From the NCBI RefSeq assembly GCF_902167705.1, contig NZ_CABHMZ010000021.1, forward strand, positions 49,890 to 113,889: a stretch of 64,000 nt of DNA. Reading direction: 5' to 3'. Under the pieces are notes generated by a model. The model searched no databases and was not told the DNA's origin. It was given only the letters and a program-made list of their open reading frames with translations. Origin of the DNA: Streptococcus constellatus (GTDB taxonomy: Bacteria; Bacillota; Bacilli; Lactobacillales; Streptococcaceae). Position 1 is the stretch's first letter; every line of letters begins with the position of its first letter. Positions 1 through 8,141 of the stretch are shown in pieces. The position numbers were made by a program, and so were the translations under genes.

Positions 1-934
1 AGATGTCCGTCAGGTATTGCGCGTGGATAACAAAGAAGATAAAGAAAAAGGTTCTTATAATTTTGTAACGGTTGGGATTCAGCATGCGACCTTTGCTCAT
101 TTGGTTTATGCTTGGCTGACACCTTTTACAGATATTTATTCGGCGAAGGATTTAACTGGCGGAACTTCTGATAAAGAATACCTACGGATCAATCAGTTTT
201 ATATGGAAACATCACAAAACCTAGCTAAATACCAAGGCTTGAAAAAGGCAGGTAAGGATATTAGCCTGAAATATTTGGGTGTCTATGTCTTGCAAGTCAC
301 CAAGAATTCAACCTTTAAGGGTATTTTAAATATCGCAGATACTGTGACGGGCGTGAATGATAAAACGTTCAGCAGTTCAAAAGAATTGATAGACTATGTT
401 GGAGCGCAAAAAATTGGCAGCAAGGTCAAAGTGAATTACGTAGAAGACGGTCAGAAAAAATCTGCTACGGGTAAAATCATCAAACTTGAAAATGGGAAAA
501 ATGGGATTGGCATTAGTTTAATAGACCGAACAGAAGTTACCAGTAGCATACCGATTGAGTTTTCAACAGCAGGAATTGGTGGTCCGAGTGCAGGCTTGAT
601 GTTTAGCTTAGCAATTTATACGCAAATTGCAGATCCAACATTGAGAGACGGCAGAAATATTGCTGGGACGGGCTCAATTGATCGCGAAGGAAAAGTTGGC
701 GACATTGGTGGAATTGATAAAAAAGTTGTTTCGGCAGCAAAAAATGGCGCAGAAATTTTCTTTGCACCAAATAATCCAGTTACCAAGGAAGACAAAAAAG
801 CTAATCCTAAAGCGAAAACCAACTATGAAACAGCTTTGGAAGCTGCTAAAAAAATTAAGACCAATATGAAAATTGTACCCGTGAAAACTTTGCAAGATGC
901 CATTGATTACCTAAAAATCACGAAAAAGTCGTAA
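1..934 (+). CDS. sepM: SepM-like PDZ/Lon-domain protease (5' end outside window)
   Basis: A membrane-anchored serine protease of the family that trims competence-stimulating peptide outside the cell in streptococci. The frame is open from base 2 into the visible protein, so the gene starts upstream and its N-terminal membrane anchor is not seen. A PDZ domain spans roughly 290-500 (YLGVYVLQV onward). The C-terminal Lon-type S16 domain shows the serine motif GGPSAGL near 581-600 and the lysine motif GGIDKK near 709-726, the expected Ser-Lys dyad. It ends KSYLKITKKS-like and is followed by a terminator. A second reading is a general YlbL-type protease; the CSP-processing role is inferred from the family. 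Confidence 0.85.
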   Translation, partial: DVRQVLRVDNKEDKEKGSYNFVTVGIQHATFAHLVYAWLTPFTDIYSAKDLTGGTSDKEYLRINQFYMETSQNLAKYQGLKKAGKDISLKYLGVYVLQVTKNSTFKGILNIADTVTGVNDKTFSSSKELIDYVGAQKIGSKVKVNYVEDGQKKSATGKIIKLENGKNGIGISLIDRTEVTSSIPIEFSTAGIGGPSAGLMFSLAIYTQIADPTLRDGRNIAGTGSIDREGKVGDIGGIDKKVVSAAKNGAEIFFAPNNPVTKEDKKANPKAKTNYETALEAAKKIKTNMKIVPVKTLQDAIDYLKITKKS

Positions 935-948
935 GAATAATGAAAATG

Positions 949-990
949 AAAGAGCAAGTCAATGCTAGAAATCTGACTTTGCTCTTTTCT
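949..990 (+). terminator. Rho-independent terminator after sepM
   Basis: AAAGAGCAAGTC pairs with GACTTTGCTCTTT, with one bulged T, across a 14-base loop, and a T-rich tail follows. It lies 15 bases after the sepM stop. Confidence 0.8.
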
Positions 991-1072
991 TCATTCCACA
1001 TTTCAACTGTCAAAAACACTTCTTTTTATGGTAAAATAAGGTTAATACAAGAATAAATGATAAAGGATAACT

Positions 1073-1630
1073 ATGCGAAAAGAAATTGCACCTGAATTAT
1101 ATAATTATAATAAATTTCCTGGACCAGAATTTCGGCAAATAGGAACAAAAGTGTTGACTGAGACAATCGAATTTGATTTGGTGGACAACTACAAAGAAGG
1201 TTTTGATGTCACAGCTTTTAATCAGCGTTTTTCAGATATTTTAACAAAATTTGATTATATTGTTGGCGATTGGGGCAACGAGCAATTGCGTTTGCGTGGA
1301 TTTTATAAAGATGACAAGGCAAATGAAAGTGAAGAAAAAATCAGTCGCTTAGAAGATTACTTGTTAGAATACTGCAATTATGGCTGTGCTTATTTTGTTT
1401 TGGAAAATTTGAAACCACGTCGAGCGTCGTTTGATAAAAAATCTCATCACAAAAAGGAAAATGAAACCAAACCACGCCGTTCTAAGCAAGTTCGCTCCTA
1501 TAAGGAACAGGAGCAGCCTAAACGTGAAAATCGTCCGCGCAACAGACGCCAAAATCAAAAATCAAAAAGAACAAATGCAGAAAAGCAGCAGACAAACAGT
1601 CAACGTCACTTTGTCATTCGTCAAAAATAG
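1073..1630 (+). CDS. YutD family protein
   Basis: A conserved Firmicutes protein of unknown biochemical function. The first 110 residues are the YutD domain (EFDLVDNYKEGFDVTAFNQR, GDWGNEQLRLRGFY, LEYCNYGCAYFVLENL). The last 65 residues form a strongly basic, low-complexity tail rich in Lys, Arg and Gln, which looks disordered and could bind nucleic acid. Start chosen at the ATG 6 bases after an AAAGGA site. The next gene is rlmN, 33 bases on, a linkage commonly seen in streptococci, so they are probably co-transcribed. The basic tail makes it longer than the core family. Function is not assigned. Confidence 0.85.
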   Translation: MRKEIAPELYNYNKFPGPEFRQIGTKVLTETIEFDLVDNYKEGFDVTAFNQRFSDILTKFDYIVGDWGNEQLRLRGFYKDDKANESEEKISRLEDYLLEYCNYGCAYFVLENLKPRRASFDKKSHHKKENETKPRRSKQVRSYKEQEQPKRENRPRNRRQNQKSKRTNAEKQQTNSQRHFVIRQK

Positions 1631-1663
1631 CGGAAATCGAGAATGGGAACAGAGAGGAAGAAA

Positions 1664-2746
1664 ATGAAACCATCAATTTATAGTTTGACCCGTCAGGATT
1701 TGATAGATTGGACAGAAAGTAAAGGAGAAAAGAAATTTCGAGCTACTCAGATTTGGGAGTGGCTTTATCGCAAACGGGTTCAGTCTTTTGCAGAAATGAC
1801 CAATATTTCAAAGGATTTGTTGGCAAAATTAGAAGATGAATTTGTCGTGAATCCACTGAAACAAAGAATTGTACAGGAGTCGGCAGACGGCACAGTGAAG
1901 TATCTTTTTGAACTGCCTGACGGCATGCTGATTGAAACTGTTTTGATGCGTCAGCATTATGGTCTGTCGGTCTGTGTAACCACTCAGGTGGGTTGCAATA
2001 TTGGCTGTACATTTTGTGCTAGCGGGCTGATTAAAAAGCAGCGTGACTTGAATAATGGGGAAATTATGTCTCAGATTATGCTGGTGCAAAAATATTTTGA
2101 CGAGCGTGGACAAGGTGAGCGCGTCAGCCATATTGTGGTTATGGGGATTGGAGAACCTTTTGACAATTATGACAATGTTCTTAAGTTCGTGCGAACTGTC
2201 AATGATGACAAAGGGCTGGCTATCGGAGCTCGTCACATTACGGTTTCTACTTCCGGCCTAGCGCATAAAATTCGTGATTTTGCAAATGAAGGAGTGCAGG
2301 TTAATTTAGCTGTTTCTCTTCATGCGCCTAATAATGAATTGCGCTCCAGCATTATGAAAATCAATCGTGCCTTTCCAATTGAGAAGCTATTTGCAGCGAT
2401 TGAATATTATATTGAAACGACCAACCGCAGGGTTACTTTTGAGTATATCATGCTAAATGAGGTCAATGACGGAGTAGAGCAGGCACTAGAATTAGCTACT
2501 TTGTTGAAAAATATCAAAAAGCTATCATATGTCAATTTAATCCCTTACAATCCAGTTAGCGAGCACGATCAATATAGTCGCAGTCCCAAAGAACGTGTAA
2601 TGGCTTTCTACGATACTCTAAAAAAGAATGGCATTAACTGTGTTGTTCGTCAGGAGCATGGCACAGATATTGATGCAGCCTGTGGTCAATTGCGCTCCAA
2701 TACGATGAAGCAAGATAAGGAGAAAGCTCTTACCAAACATGCTTAA
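1664..2746 (+). CDS. rlmN: 23S rRNA/tRNA (adenine-C2)-methyltransferase RlmN
   Basis: A radical-SAM enzyme that methylates C2 of A2503 in 23S rRNA and A37 in some tRNAs. The [4Fe-4S] motif CNIGCTFC lies at about residues 111-118, followed by [11 protein letters not shown] and the C-terminal region [17 protein letters not shown], whose cysteine is the expected methyl-carrying residue. The longer frame opens at 1643, but the ATG at 1664 has the good site AGAGGAAG just before it, and family members begin [12 protein letters not shown] there. At 360 residues the length is normal. The next gene starts inside its last codons, so the two are translationally coupled. Confidence 0.95.
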   Translation: MKPSIYSLTRQDLIDWTESKGEKKFRATQIWEWLYRKRVQSFAEMTNISKDLLAKLEDEFVVNPLKQRIVQESADGTVKYLFELPDGMLIETVLMRQHYGLSVCVTTQVGCNIGCTFCASGLIKKQRDLNNGEIMSQIMLVQKYFDERGQGERVSHIVVMGIGEPFDNYDNVLKFVRTVNDDKGLAIGARHITVSTSGLAHKIRDFANEGVQVNLAVSLHAPNNELRSSIMKINRAFPIEKLFAAIEYYIETTNRRVTFEYIMLNEVNDGVEQALELATLLKNIKKLSYVNLIPYNPVSEHDQYSRSPKERVMAFYDTLKKNGINCVVRQEHGTDIDAACGQLRSNTMKQDKEKALTKHA

Positions 2747-3269
2747 GTTTAGTAATTTGTTGAAAACGGATGGTGAATTAACCGTTAGGGGACGTACTTT
2801 TCTTACTTGGGGAAGCATGTTCTACATTTTCTTATTGTGTCTGATGTGTTTCCTTCCTCAAGTGCCAGAAAAGGGAATGGAGACACCAGGGATTCAGCAG
2901 TTTGGTCGTGTCGTAGTCCTTCTCATTCCCTTCAATTCTTTTGTCAATCTTGGGCAAATTACTTCTCTATATCAATTGATTAAGGTTTTCGGGCAAAATG
3001 TAATGAATGTTTTTCTGCTTAGTCCACTGATTTTTCAACTTCTCTGGCTTTTTCCTAAGTTGAGGAGCACTAAGCGTGTGCTATTTGCCAGTTTTGCAAT
3101 GAGTCTTTTTATCGAATGCACGCAGATTTTGTTAGATATTTTAATTGATGCCAATCGTGTTTTTGAAATAGATGATTTATGGACAAATACATTAGGCGGA
3201 TATCTGGCTTTTCTATTGTATAAAACTTGTGTCAGCCATCGGAAAGATAAGTTTCTGACTTCTAAGTAA
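2739..3269 (+). CDS. VanZ family membrane protein
   Basis: A small integral membrane protein of the VanZ family. In the teicoplanin operon VanZ lowers glycopeptide susceptibility, but chromosomal homologues are widespread and mostly of unknown role. Four or five hydrophobic segments are visible (about residues 26-44, 60-85, 95-115, 118-138, 150-165), with the family motif SLFIECTQ in the fourth and [13 protein letters not shown] before the last. It overlaps the end of rlmN by 8 bases, which implies coupled translation. No van genes are nearby, so a resistance role should not be read into it. Confidence 0.85.
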   Translation: MLKFSNLLKTDGELTVRGRTFLTWGSMFYIFLLCLMCFLPQVPEKGMETPGIQQFGRVVVLLIPFNSFVNLGQITSLYQLIKVFGQNVMNVFLLSPLIFQLLWLFPKLRSTKRVLFASFAMSLFIECTQILLDILIDANRVFEIDDLWTNTLGGYLAFLLYKTCVSHRKDKFLTSK

Positions 3270-3326
3270 AAATAAGGGGCATTGTTCGGATTTAGGATGC
3301 TTTTCCATGATTTTTTCATTATTTTA

Positions 3327-3612
3327 TTGACAGAATGGTAGAAAAACTCTATAATAATGCTCAAACATCAGAAAAGTAGTAAATTGATACTTCCAGAGAG
3401 TTGTGCTAGGTGTAAACAAGTAGTAGATATTTATGAAATGGGCTGATGTAAATGATATGAATTTGAAACAATAAAAATTCGGTGTGCACACCTTATAGTG
3501 CAACTTGTTGATAGACAAGATAGAGATATGCGGATAAGGTCTACTTTTCCCATAATTGAGGTGGCACCGTGTTCATACGCCCTCACACAGTTTTTGTGTG
3601 GGGGTATTTTGT
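3327..3612 (+). promoter_or_regulatory. Promoter and tryptophan-specific T-box leader of trpB
   Basis: A near-consensus promoter (TTGACA 3327, 17-base spacer, TATAAT 3350) starts an untranslated leader of about 250 bases. It carries the T-box core AGGTGGCACCGTG (3559-3571), followed by an intrinsic terminator (CCCTCACACA / TGTGTGGGGG, then a T-rich run). The bulge reads TGGC. The C would pair with a G discriminator base, which fits tRNA-Trp (G73) and not most other tRNAs. A TGG triplet at 3439-3441, before a purine, is a suitable specifier codon. Expected behaviour: uncharged tRNA-Trp stabilises the antiterminator and lets trpB be read. Specificity is inferred from these two positions. Confidence 0.9.
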
Positions 3613-3652
3613 TGTTTAAATTCAAGAATACTAAAGATTGTGAGGAAGTATC

Positions 3653-4849
3653 ATGATAGAAAACAAAGGATATTTTGGTCAATTTGGTGGTAGCTTTGTA
3701 CCGGAACCGATTCAAGTTTTATTAGATGAGCTAGAGGGGACATTTGAAAAGTATAAAAAAGATCCAGAGTTCCTAGCAGAATATCATCATTATTTAGCAG
3801 ATTATGCAGGTCGAGAGACACCGCTTTATTTTGCAGAAAGTTTGACGGACTATTTAGGAGGTGCAAAAATCTATCTCAAACGAGAAGACTTGAATCACCT
3901 AGGTTCTCATAAATTAAACAATGTTTTAGGGCAAATTCTCCTAGCAAAACGAATGGGTAAGAGCAGAGTTATCGCAGAGACTGGAGCTGGTCAACATGGA
4001 GTAGCAACAGCTGCAGCGGCTGCTAAGTTTGGCATGAAATGCGATGTGTATATGGGAGCAGAAGATGTGGAACGCCAGCGATTGAATGTTTTCCGAATGG
4101 AAATGATGGGAGCAACTGTCCATGCGGTCGAAACAGGGACTAAAACATTAAAGGATGCGGTGGATGCTGCTTTTGCTGCTTGGATGACAGATTTAGATGC
4201 TTTTTATGTCCTAGGTTCGGCTGTTGGTCCTCATCCTTATCCAACGATTGTGCATGAGTTTCAAAAGGTTATTAGTCAGGAATCCCGCTGTCAAATTCTA
4301 GATAAGGAAGGTCGCCTACCAGATTATATTATTGCCTGTGTCGGCGGAGGTTCTAATGCAATTGGAGCATTTTCTGAATACGTGGCAGATAAAGAAGTCA
4401 ATTTAGTTGGTGTTGAAGCAGCTGGTCATGGCTTGAATACAGACAAGCATGCGGCTACAATGACTAAAGGGTCCATTGGAGTTGTTGATGGCATGAAAAC
4501 GTATGCTGTATTTTCAGAAGATGGTCAGGTAGCTCCTGTTTATTCTATTTCCGCTGGATTGGACTATCCGGGAGTTGGTCCTGAACATGCCTTTTTTAAA
4601 GATTCAGGTCGAGTTGAGTATGTGGCTGCGACAGATGATGAAGCAGTAGATACACTATTATTGTTGACGCAAAAAGAAGGGATCCTTCCTGCCATTGAAA
4701 GTTCCCACGCTATTGCAGAAGCAGTTAAACGCGCGCCACAATTGAGTAAGGACAAGATTATCATCGTCAATGTATCTGGTCGTGGCGATAAAGATGTAGC
4801 AGCTATTGCTGACTACTTAGAAAAAAGAAACACGAAAAATCAAGAGTGA
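3653..4849 (+). CDS. trpB: Tryptophan synthase beta chain (orphan)
   Basis: A PLP enzyme that joins indole and L-serine into L-tryptophan. The PLP lysine lies in GSHKLNN, the catalytic glutamate in AETGAGQHG, the phosphate-binding loop is GGGSNAIG, and the C-terminal SGRGDKD is intact, so it should be active. At 398 residues it is the standard TrpB1 type. No trpA or other trp gene adjoins it: the gene stands alone between its T-box and the convergent pilD. Without TrpA it would use free indole, so indole scavenging from neighbours in a mixed community is a reasonable inference. A trp operon elsewhere in the genome cannot be excluded. Confidence 0.95.
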   Translation: MIENKGYFGQFGGSFVPEPIQVLLDELEGTFEKYKKDPEFLAEYHHYLADYAGRETPLYFAESLTDYLGGAKIYLKREDLNHLGSHKLNNVLGQILLAKRMGKSRVIAETGAGQHGVATAAAAAKFGMKCDVYMGAEDVERQRLNVFRMEMMGATVHAVETGTKTLKDAVDAAFAAWMTDLDAFYVLGSAVGPHPYPTIVHEFQKVISQESRCQILDKEGRLPDYIIACVGGGSNAIGAFSEYVADKEVNLVGVEAAGHGLNTDKHAATMTKGSIGVVDGMKTYAVFSEDGQVAPVYSISAGLDYPGVGPEHAFFKDSGRVEYVAATDDEAVDTLLLLTQKEGILPAIESSHAIAEAVKRAPQLSKDKIIIVNVSGRGDKDVAAIADYLEKRNTKNQE

Positions 4850-5018
4850 GATAGACGACCAGAATTGCTAGTACAATCATCTCCCAAAAATATGAAATCT
4901 GGGAAGATTACGTAAAAAAACTAAAATTTGAAAATTGTAATCATCGCTCTCTTATTTCGAGACTCCGGTAAATCTGGATTCATTCATCCCAGCCTCATGA
5001 TAGGACGTCATTCTAATT

Positions 5019-5678
5019 TTATTGAAGCAACAACTCATACAGAAGTAGAACAATCACTCCAATCAAAAGACAGGGGACAAATGCTAACCTGTCTTTTTTC
5101 TTTTTTAAGCCAAAGAGACATAATCCCACTAAGCTGGCAATTTGAATCAGCCAAAGAATCTCTGTCAACTTGAAAATAGTTGAGCAAGACGCGAGAAAAA
5201 GAAAATCTCCTGCACCGATACGCAAATCAACGAAATGAGCCAAAATTCCAAGAGCTAAAAAAATAGTCATCAAAAGATTGAAATTTGTTAAAAAGAGAAG
5301 AAGAAAATGGAAAAATAACCAAACAAGCAGAGGATATTCTTGTTCTCTTTGATCATAAAGGGATAAGGTTACGCCCATTACAAGTAGGACAAGCTGACCG
5401 ATGTTTAGATAGCCCATAGAAGTTGCAAGAAAGAGGAAACCGATAGCGATTTCCAAGACCAAATAGCGGATGGGAATTTTTGAGCCGCAAAAACGGCAAC
5501 GCAGTCGATTGATAAGCTGTGAAAGGACAGGAATTAAATCACGAGGTGCTAATTTCTGTTCACAAGCATTACAATGACTGGAAGGACCGATAATAGACTG
5601 TCCAGGAAAGCGATCAACAACCAGCTCTAAAAAAGAAGCCACAATGCTTCCAACCAAGAAAAAATAAAAATGAATCAT
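5019..5678 (-). CDS. pilD: Competence type IV prepilin peptidase (CilC/PilD, A24)
   Basis: An aspartyl membrane protease that cleaves and N-methylates prepilins of the competence pseudopilus. The N-terminal cytoplasmic loop carries the zinc pairs CNAC and CRFC. The two catalytic aspartates lie in LYDQREQEYP and RIGAGD, the GxGD signature. About seven membrane segments follow. The start at MIHFYFFLVGS matches the family's usual N terminus even though no Shine-Dalgarno precedes it; the cin-box ends only 7 bases upstream. The gene is therefore probably silent outside competence and read by ComX/SigX polymerase. Also named ComC in Bacillus, not to be confused with the CSP gene. Confidence 0.93.
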   Translation of the reverse strand: MIHFYFFLVGSIVASFLELVVDRFPGQSIIGPSSHCNACEQKLAPRDLIPVLSQLINRLRCRFCGSKIPIRYLVLEIAIGFLFLATSMGYLNIGQLVLLVMGVTLSLYDQREQEYPLLVWLFFHFLLLFLTNFNLLMTIFLALGILAHFVDLRIGAGDFLFLASCSTIFKLTEILWLIQIASLVGLCLFGLKKKKDRLAFVPCLLIGVIVLLLYELLLQ

Positions 5679-5685
5679 ACTTTTT

Positions 5686-5693
5686 TATTCGCA
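5686..5693 (-). promoter_or_regulatory. cin-box (SigX/ComX promoter) of pilD
   Basis: Read on the minus strand this is TGCGAATA, one base from the streptococcal cin-box TACGAATA, followed by an A-rich run. It lies directly before pilD, a classic late competence gene. Only 7 bases separate it from the ATG, so the transcript would have almost no leader. Confidence 0.8.
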
Positions 5694-5749
5694 AATAATT
5701 CTAAAAAATTGCAACTTTTCTAATAAAAGAAATTTCTGAGTTCAATCAT

Positions 5750-5809
5750 TTGACTTTCTTATTTAGAAACATTATAATTAAATTATAATAAAAATTAGAA
5801 TCATTCTAA
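5750..5809 (+). promoter_or_regulatory. dpr promoter with PerR box
   Basis: TTGACT (5750-5755), a 17-base spacer and TATAAT (5773-5778) form a strong promoter. TTAGAATCATTCTAA (5795-5809) is a perfect 7-1-7 inverted repeat of the PerR-box type. It lies just after the expected start site, where bound PerR would block elongation or clearance. Peroxide would relieve it. Confidence 0.87.
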
Positions 5810-5828
5810 ATAAAAGAGAGGTAAAATA

Positions 5829-6356
5829 ATGGTTAATGTAAAAAATGAAGCAGTTAAAGATGTTGCAACTTTCTCAAACGTTGAGTCTTTGAATAAGTCT
5901 CTTCCAAAAACAAAAGCAGTCTTGAACCAAGTGGTAGCGGATTTATACACTGCTCACATTGCTCTTCACCAAGTGCATTGGTACATGCGTGGAGCTGGTT
6001 TCATGGTTTGGCATCCTAAAATGGATGAGTACATGGAAACCTTGGATACAACCTTGGATGAAGTGAGTGAACGTTTGATTACTCTAGGTGGAATGCCGTA
6101 TTCAACTTTGAGTGAATTTATCCAACACAGCAATATTGAAGAAAAAGAAGGAAAATTCAGCAAGAGTGTCGAAGAAAGTTTGGAACGTGTCATCGAAATC
6201 TTCTGTTACTTAGTAGGTCTTTACCAAGAAGCTCTGGACGTAACAGATGAAGAAGGAGACGATGTAACAAATGACATTTTTGTCGGTGCTAAAGCAGATC
6301 TTGAAAAGAATATCTGGATGTTAACAGCTGAAATCGGTCAAACTCCAGGCTTGTAA
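5829..6356 (+). CDS. dpr: Dpr/Dps ferritin-like peroxide resistance protein
   Basis: A dodecameric mini-ferritin that stores iron and uses hydrogen peroxide to oxidise it, keeping Fenton chemistry down in catalase-negative streptococci. The ferroxidase residues sit in HIALHQVHWYMRG, HPKMDEYMETLD and DEVSERLITLGG, the usual Dps pattern between subunits. At 175 residues the length is typical of streptococcal Dpr. It has a good ribosome site (AGAGAGG) and its own PerR-box promoter. It stands alone; the next element downstream is an independently transcribed small RNA. Confidence 0.95.
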   Translation: MVNVKNEAVKDVATFSNVESLNKSLPKTKAVLNQVVADLYTAHIALHQVHWYMRGAGFMVWHPKMDEYMETLDTTLDEVSERLITLGGMPYSTLSEFIQHSNIEEKEGKFSKSVEESLERVIEIFCYLVGLYQEALDVTDEEGDDVTNDIFVGAKADLEKNIWMLTAEIGQTPGL

Positions 6357-6401
6357 GCAAATTTTTGAGAGTAAAAAATAAATTTTTAAAATCTTTTAGA
6401 A

Positions 6402-6434
6402 TTTAAGATAAGTTTAAGGAGGTAGCGTTATACT
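6402..6434 (+). promoter_or_regulatory. CiaR-dependent promoter
   Basis: TTTAAG at 6402 and 6413 are separated by exactly five bases, the CiaR direct-repeat signature. TATACT (6429-6434) follows at the spacing seen in CiaR-driven promoters, where the repeat takes the place of a -35 element. Confidence 0.88.
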
Positions 6435-6440
6435 AATATC

Positions 6441-6545
6441 ATCAGATGAAGACCTCCTAACTTTATTTGATAAAAATCCTAAACTTTTCTTTTTCATAAT
6501 AATCTCCCTAAAAGAGTCACCTAGTGGGTGGCTCTTTTGTCTGTT
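6441..6545 (+). ncRNA. csRNA (cia-dependent small RNA)
   Basis: From the CiaR promoter the transcript would run about 100 bases to the intrinsic terminator AAAAGAGTCACC / GGTGGCTCTTTT (6510-6538). The 5' part contains ACCTCCT (6452-6458). The centre holds an unpaired pyrimidine-rich run and AATCTCCCT (6501-6509). Both stretches are complementary to Shine-Dalgarno sequences. This is the csRNA architecture, in which the RNA masks ribosome sites of targets, such as competence mRNAs, under control of the CiaRH system. No ORF lies within. Exact ends are estimated from the promoter and terminator. Confidence 0.88.
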
Positions 6546-6583
6546 TTTGAATACTTAAAGAGATGAACGTCTTCTTTTTAACC

Positions 6584-6612
6584 TTGAAATGCTCCTGAAA
6601 TTCTGGTAAAAT
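6584..6612 (+). promoter_or_regulatory. Promoter of yqgQ, close to its start codon
   Basis: TTGAAA (6584), a 17-base spacer, and TAAAAT (6607-6612) preceded by TGG form an extended -10 promoter. The ATG begins 8 bases after the -10 element, so transcription should start at or one base before it. Confidence 0.75.
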
Positions 6613-6619
6613 AAAGCTC

Positions 6620-6844
6620 ATGAAAACACTTTATGATGTGCAGCAATACCTCAAAAGTTTTGGCATTATTATCTATATGGGGAAGCGCTTGTATGATATT
6701 GAAATGATGAAAATTGAGCTGGAGAGGATTTATGATGCGGGCTTGATAGAAAAAATGGATTACCTAGAAGCTGAGAGTATCTTGCGAAGAGAACATCAAT
6801 TAGAATTACAATATCTGAAAAAGAATGAGGAGAAAACATGTTAA
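6620..6844 (+). CDS. YqgQ family protein
   Basis: A 74-residue conserved Firmicutes protein (YqgQ/DUF910) of unknown function, built as a three-helix bundle in the family. The sequence begins MKTLYDVQQYLKSFGIIIYMG, matching the family start. There is no ribosome-binding site before the ATG and the promoter sits right against it, so the message is probably leaderless. It overlaps the next gene, a rhodanese-like protein, by 7 bases, a pairing often seen next to glucokinase in other Firmicutes; no glucokinase is present here. Confidence 0.85.
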   Translation: MKTLYDVQQYLKSFGIIIYMGKRLYDIEMMKIELERIYDAGLIEKMDYLEAESILRREHQLELQYLKKNEEKTC

Positions 6845-7218
6845 ATTGGATTTTATTGGCAATTATTGTTGGGATGTTAGGCTGGATGGGCTTTAACTAT
6901 GTCCGTGTCCGGCGTGCAGCTAAGGTGGTAGACAATGCAGAATTTGGTAATATGATTCGTCAAGGTCAGTTGATTGATTTGCGCGATCCAGCTGATTTTC
7001 GCCGAAAACATATTTTAGGAGCGCGGAATATCCCGTCACAGCAGTTAAAAACGAGTTTGGGAGCTATTCGTAAGGACAAGGCTGTTTTGCTATATGAAAA
7101 TAGCCGTGGACAACGTGTTATGAATGCAGCTATTCTATTGAAAAAACAAGGTTATCAAGATATTTACATCCTCTCTACAGGATTAGATGGCTGGAAAGGA
7201 AAAATCAAAAGTGAGTAA
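6838..7218 (+). CDS. Membrane-anchored rhodanese-like protein lacking the active-site Cys
   Basis: A single N-terminal membrane segment (about residues 3-20) is followed by a rhodanese domain: QLIDLRDPADFRRKHILGARNIP, then the active loop, then a C-terminal LSTGLDGWKG that matches the family ending. In active rhodaneses the loop begins with a persulfide-forming cysteine after the Y; here the loop reads LLYENSRGQR, so glutamate stands in its place and the protein has no cysteine at all. It is therefore unlikely to transfer sulfur and may act in binding or scaffolding at the membrane. It is translationally coupled to yqgQ. Confidence 0.87.
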   Translation: MLNWILLAIIVGMLGWMGFNYVRVRRAAKVVDNAEFGNMIRQGQLIDLRDPADFRRKHILGARNIPSQQLKTSLGAIRKDKAVLLYENSRGQRVMNAAILLKKQGYQDIYILSTGLDGWKGKIKSE

Positions 7219-7239
7219 TCCAAAGGGGATTGCTCACTT

Positions 7240-7965
7240 TTAATAGCTTTTTTCTAGATAGTGCCTCACGATTTTGAGTTCTGCTTGGTTCAATGCTCGG
7301 TATTCTCCTGTAGCTAAGTTTGGATCTAATTCAAAATCTCCGAAATGCGTCCGTTTAAGAGAAGTAACTTTGACACCGACAGTTAAAAACATCTTTTTGA
7401 TTTGGTGAAATTTTCCTTCAGAAATAGTGACAGTAGCACGGCTTTTGTTTGAGCTAGAAGAACGAATTGTAAGAATGGCTGGTTTACAACTTGTTCCGTC
7501 AAGAAAAACGATGCCCTTTTGAAAGGATTGTACTGCTCGGTCGTCTAGGAGACCATTAACTTCAACCTCGTATGTTTTTGTAACGTGATATTGAGGATGA
7601 AGCAATTGAAAACCGAGCGGACCATTGTCAGTGATTAACAATAGTCCAGAAGTATCTCGATCGAGCCGTCCAACAGAATATAACTTATCATTAAAATCTT
7701 CCGGTCTGATGAGATCTAGAACCGTTTGAGATTTGGCATCAGAGTTAGCTGTCACGACACCAAGTGGTTTGTTCATCATAAAATACTGATGAGGCTTGCC
7801 CAGAATAGGTTGTTCCTCTATCGTAATCGTTTGCAAGCCTGTATCAACATTTTGACTAAGTTTTCGAGCAGGGCAGTCATCTACCAAGATTTTCTTTTTT
7901 AGGAGAGCTTGCTTCATCTTTTTACGGCTAATGTGAGCTTGAGCTAGTAGAACATCTAAACGCAT
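7240..7965 (-). CDS. RsuA/RluB-family rRNA pseudouridine synthase
   Basis: Isomerises uridine in ribosomal RNA. An S4 RNA-binding domain occupies residues 1-50 (MRLDVLLAQAHISRKKMKQA). The catalytic domain carries the aspartate in GRLDRDTSGLLLITDNG, and KTYEVEV and EGKFHQIKKMF complete the family signature. The frame extends 14 codons upstream, but the ATG at 7965 follows AAAGGA and gives the family's normal start. Whether the target is 16S U516 (RsuA) or a 23S site (RluB) cannot be settled here; the length of 241 residues favours the RsuA branch. It converges on the rhodanese gene. Confidence 0.88.
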   Translation of the reverse strand: MRLDVLLAQAHISRKKMKQALLKKKILVDDCPARKLSQNVDTGLQTITIEEQPILGKPHQYFMMNKPLGVVTANSDAKSQTVLDLIRPEDFNDKLYSVGRLDRDTSGLLLITDNGPLGFQLLHPQYHVTKTYEVEVNGLLDDRAVQSFQKGIVFLDGTSCKPAILTIRSSSSNKSRATVTISEGKFHQIKKMFLTVGVKVTSLKRTHFGDFELDPNLATGEYRALNQAELKIVRHYLEKSY

Positions 7966-8141
7966 ACAGTTTCCTTTGTTTTTTCTTATCATATCATAAT
8001 TTTGCAATAAAGAATGTAAATAAATTTGTAGGACATTGATTTTCTAATGAAAACATTTACACCTAGTTTAACCGTGTTTTTTGCCTTAATCTGTGGTATA
8101 ATTGTTCAGTTAGAAATAAAACTTAAGATTTAGAGGATAAA

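Noticed and set aside
2739..3269. VanZ-like gene as a glycopeptide-resistance determinant
   Set aside because: No vanA/vanH/vanX or regulator genes are near; the family is a common chromosomal one in streptococci.
4928..5173. An 81-codon plus-strand ORF after trpB
   Set aside because: It overlaps the 3' end of the well-supported pilD gene on the other strand, has no ribosome site and shows no protein-like pattern; it lies in a repeat-like gap.
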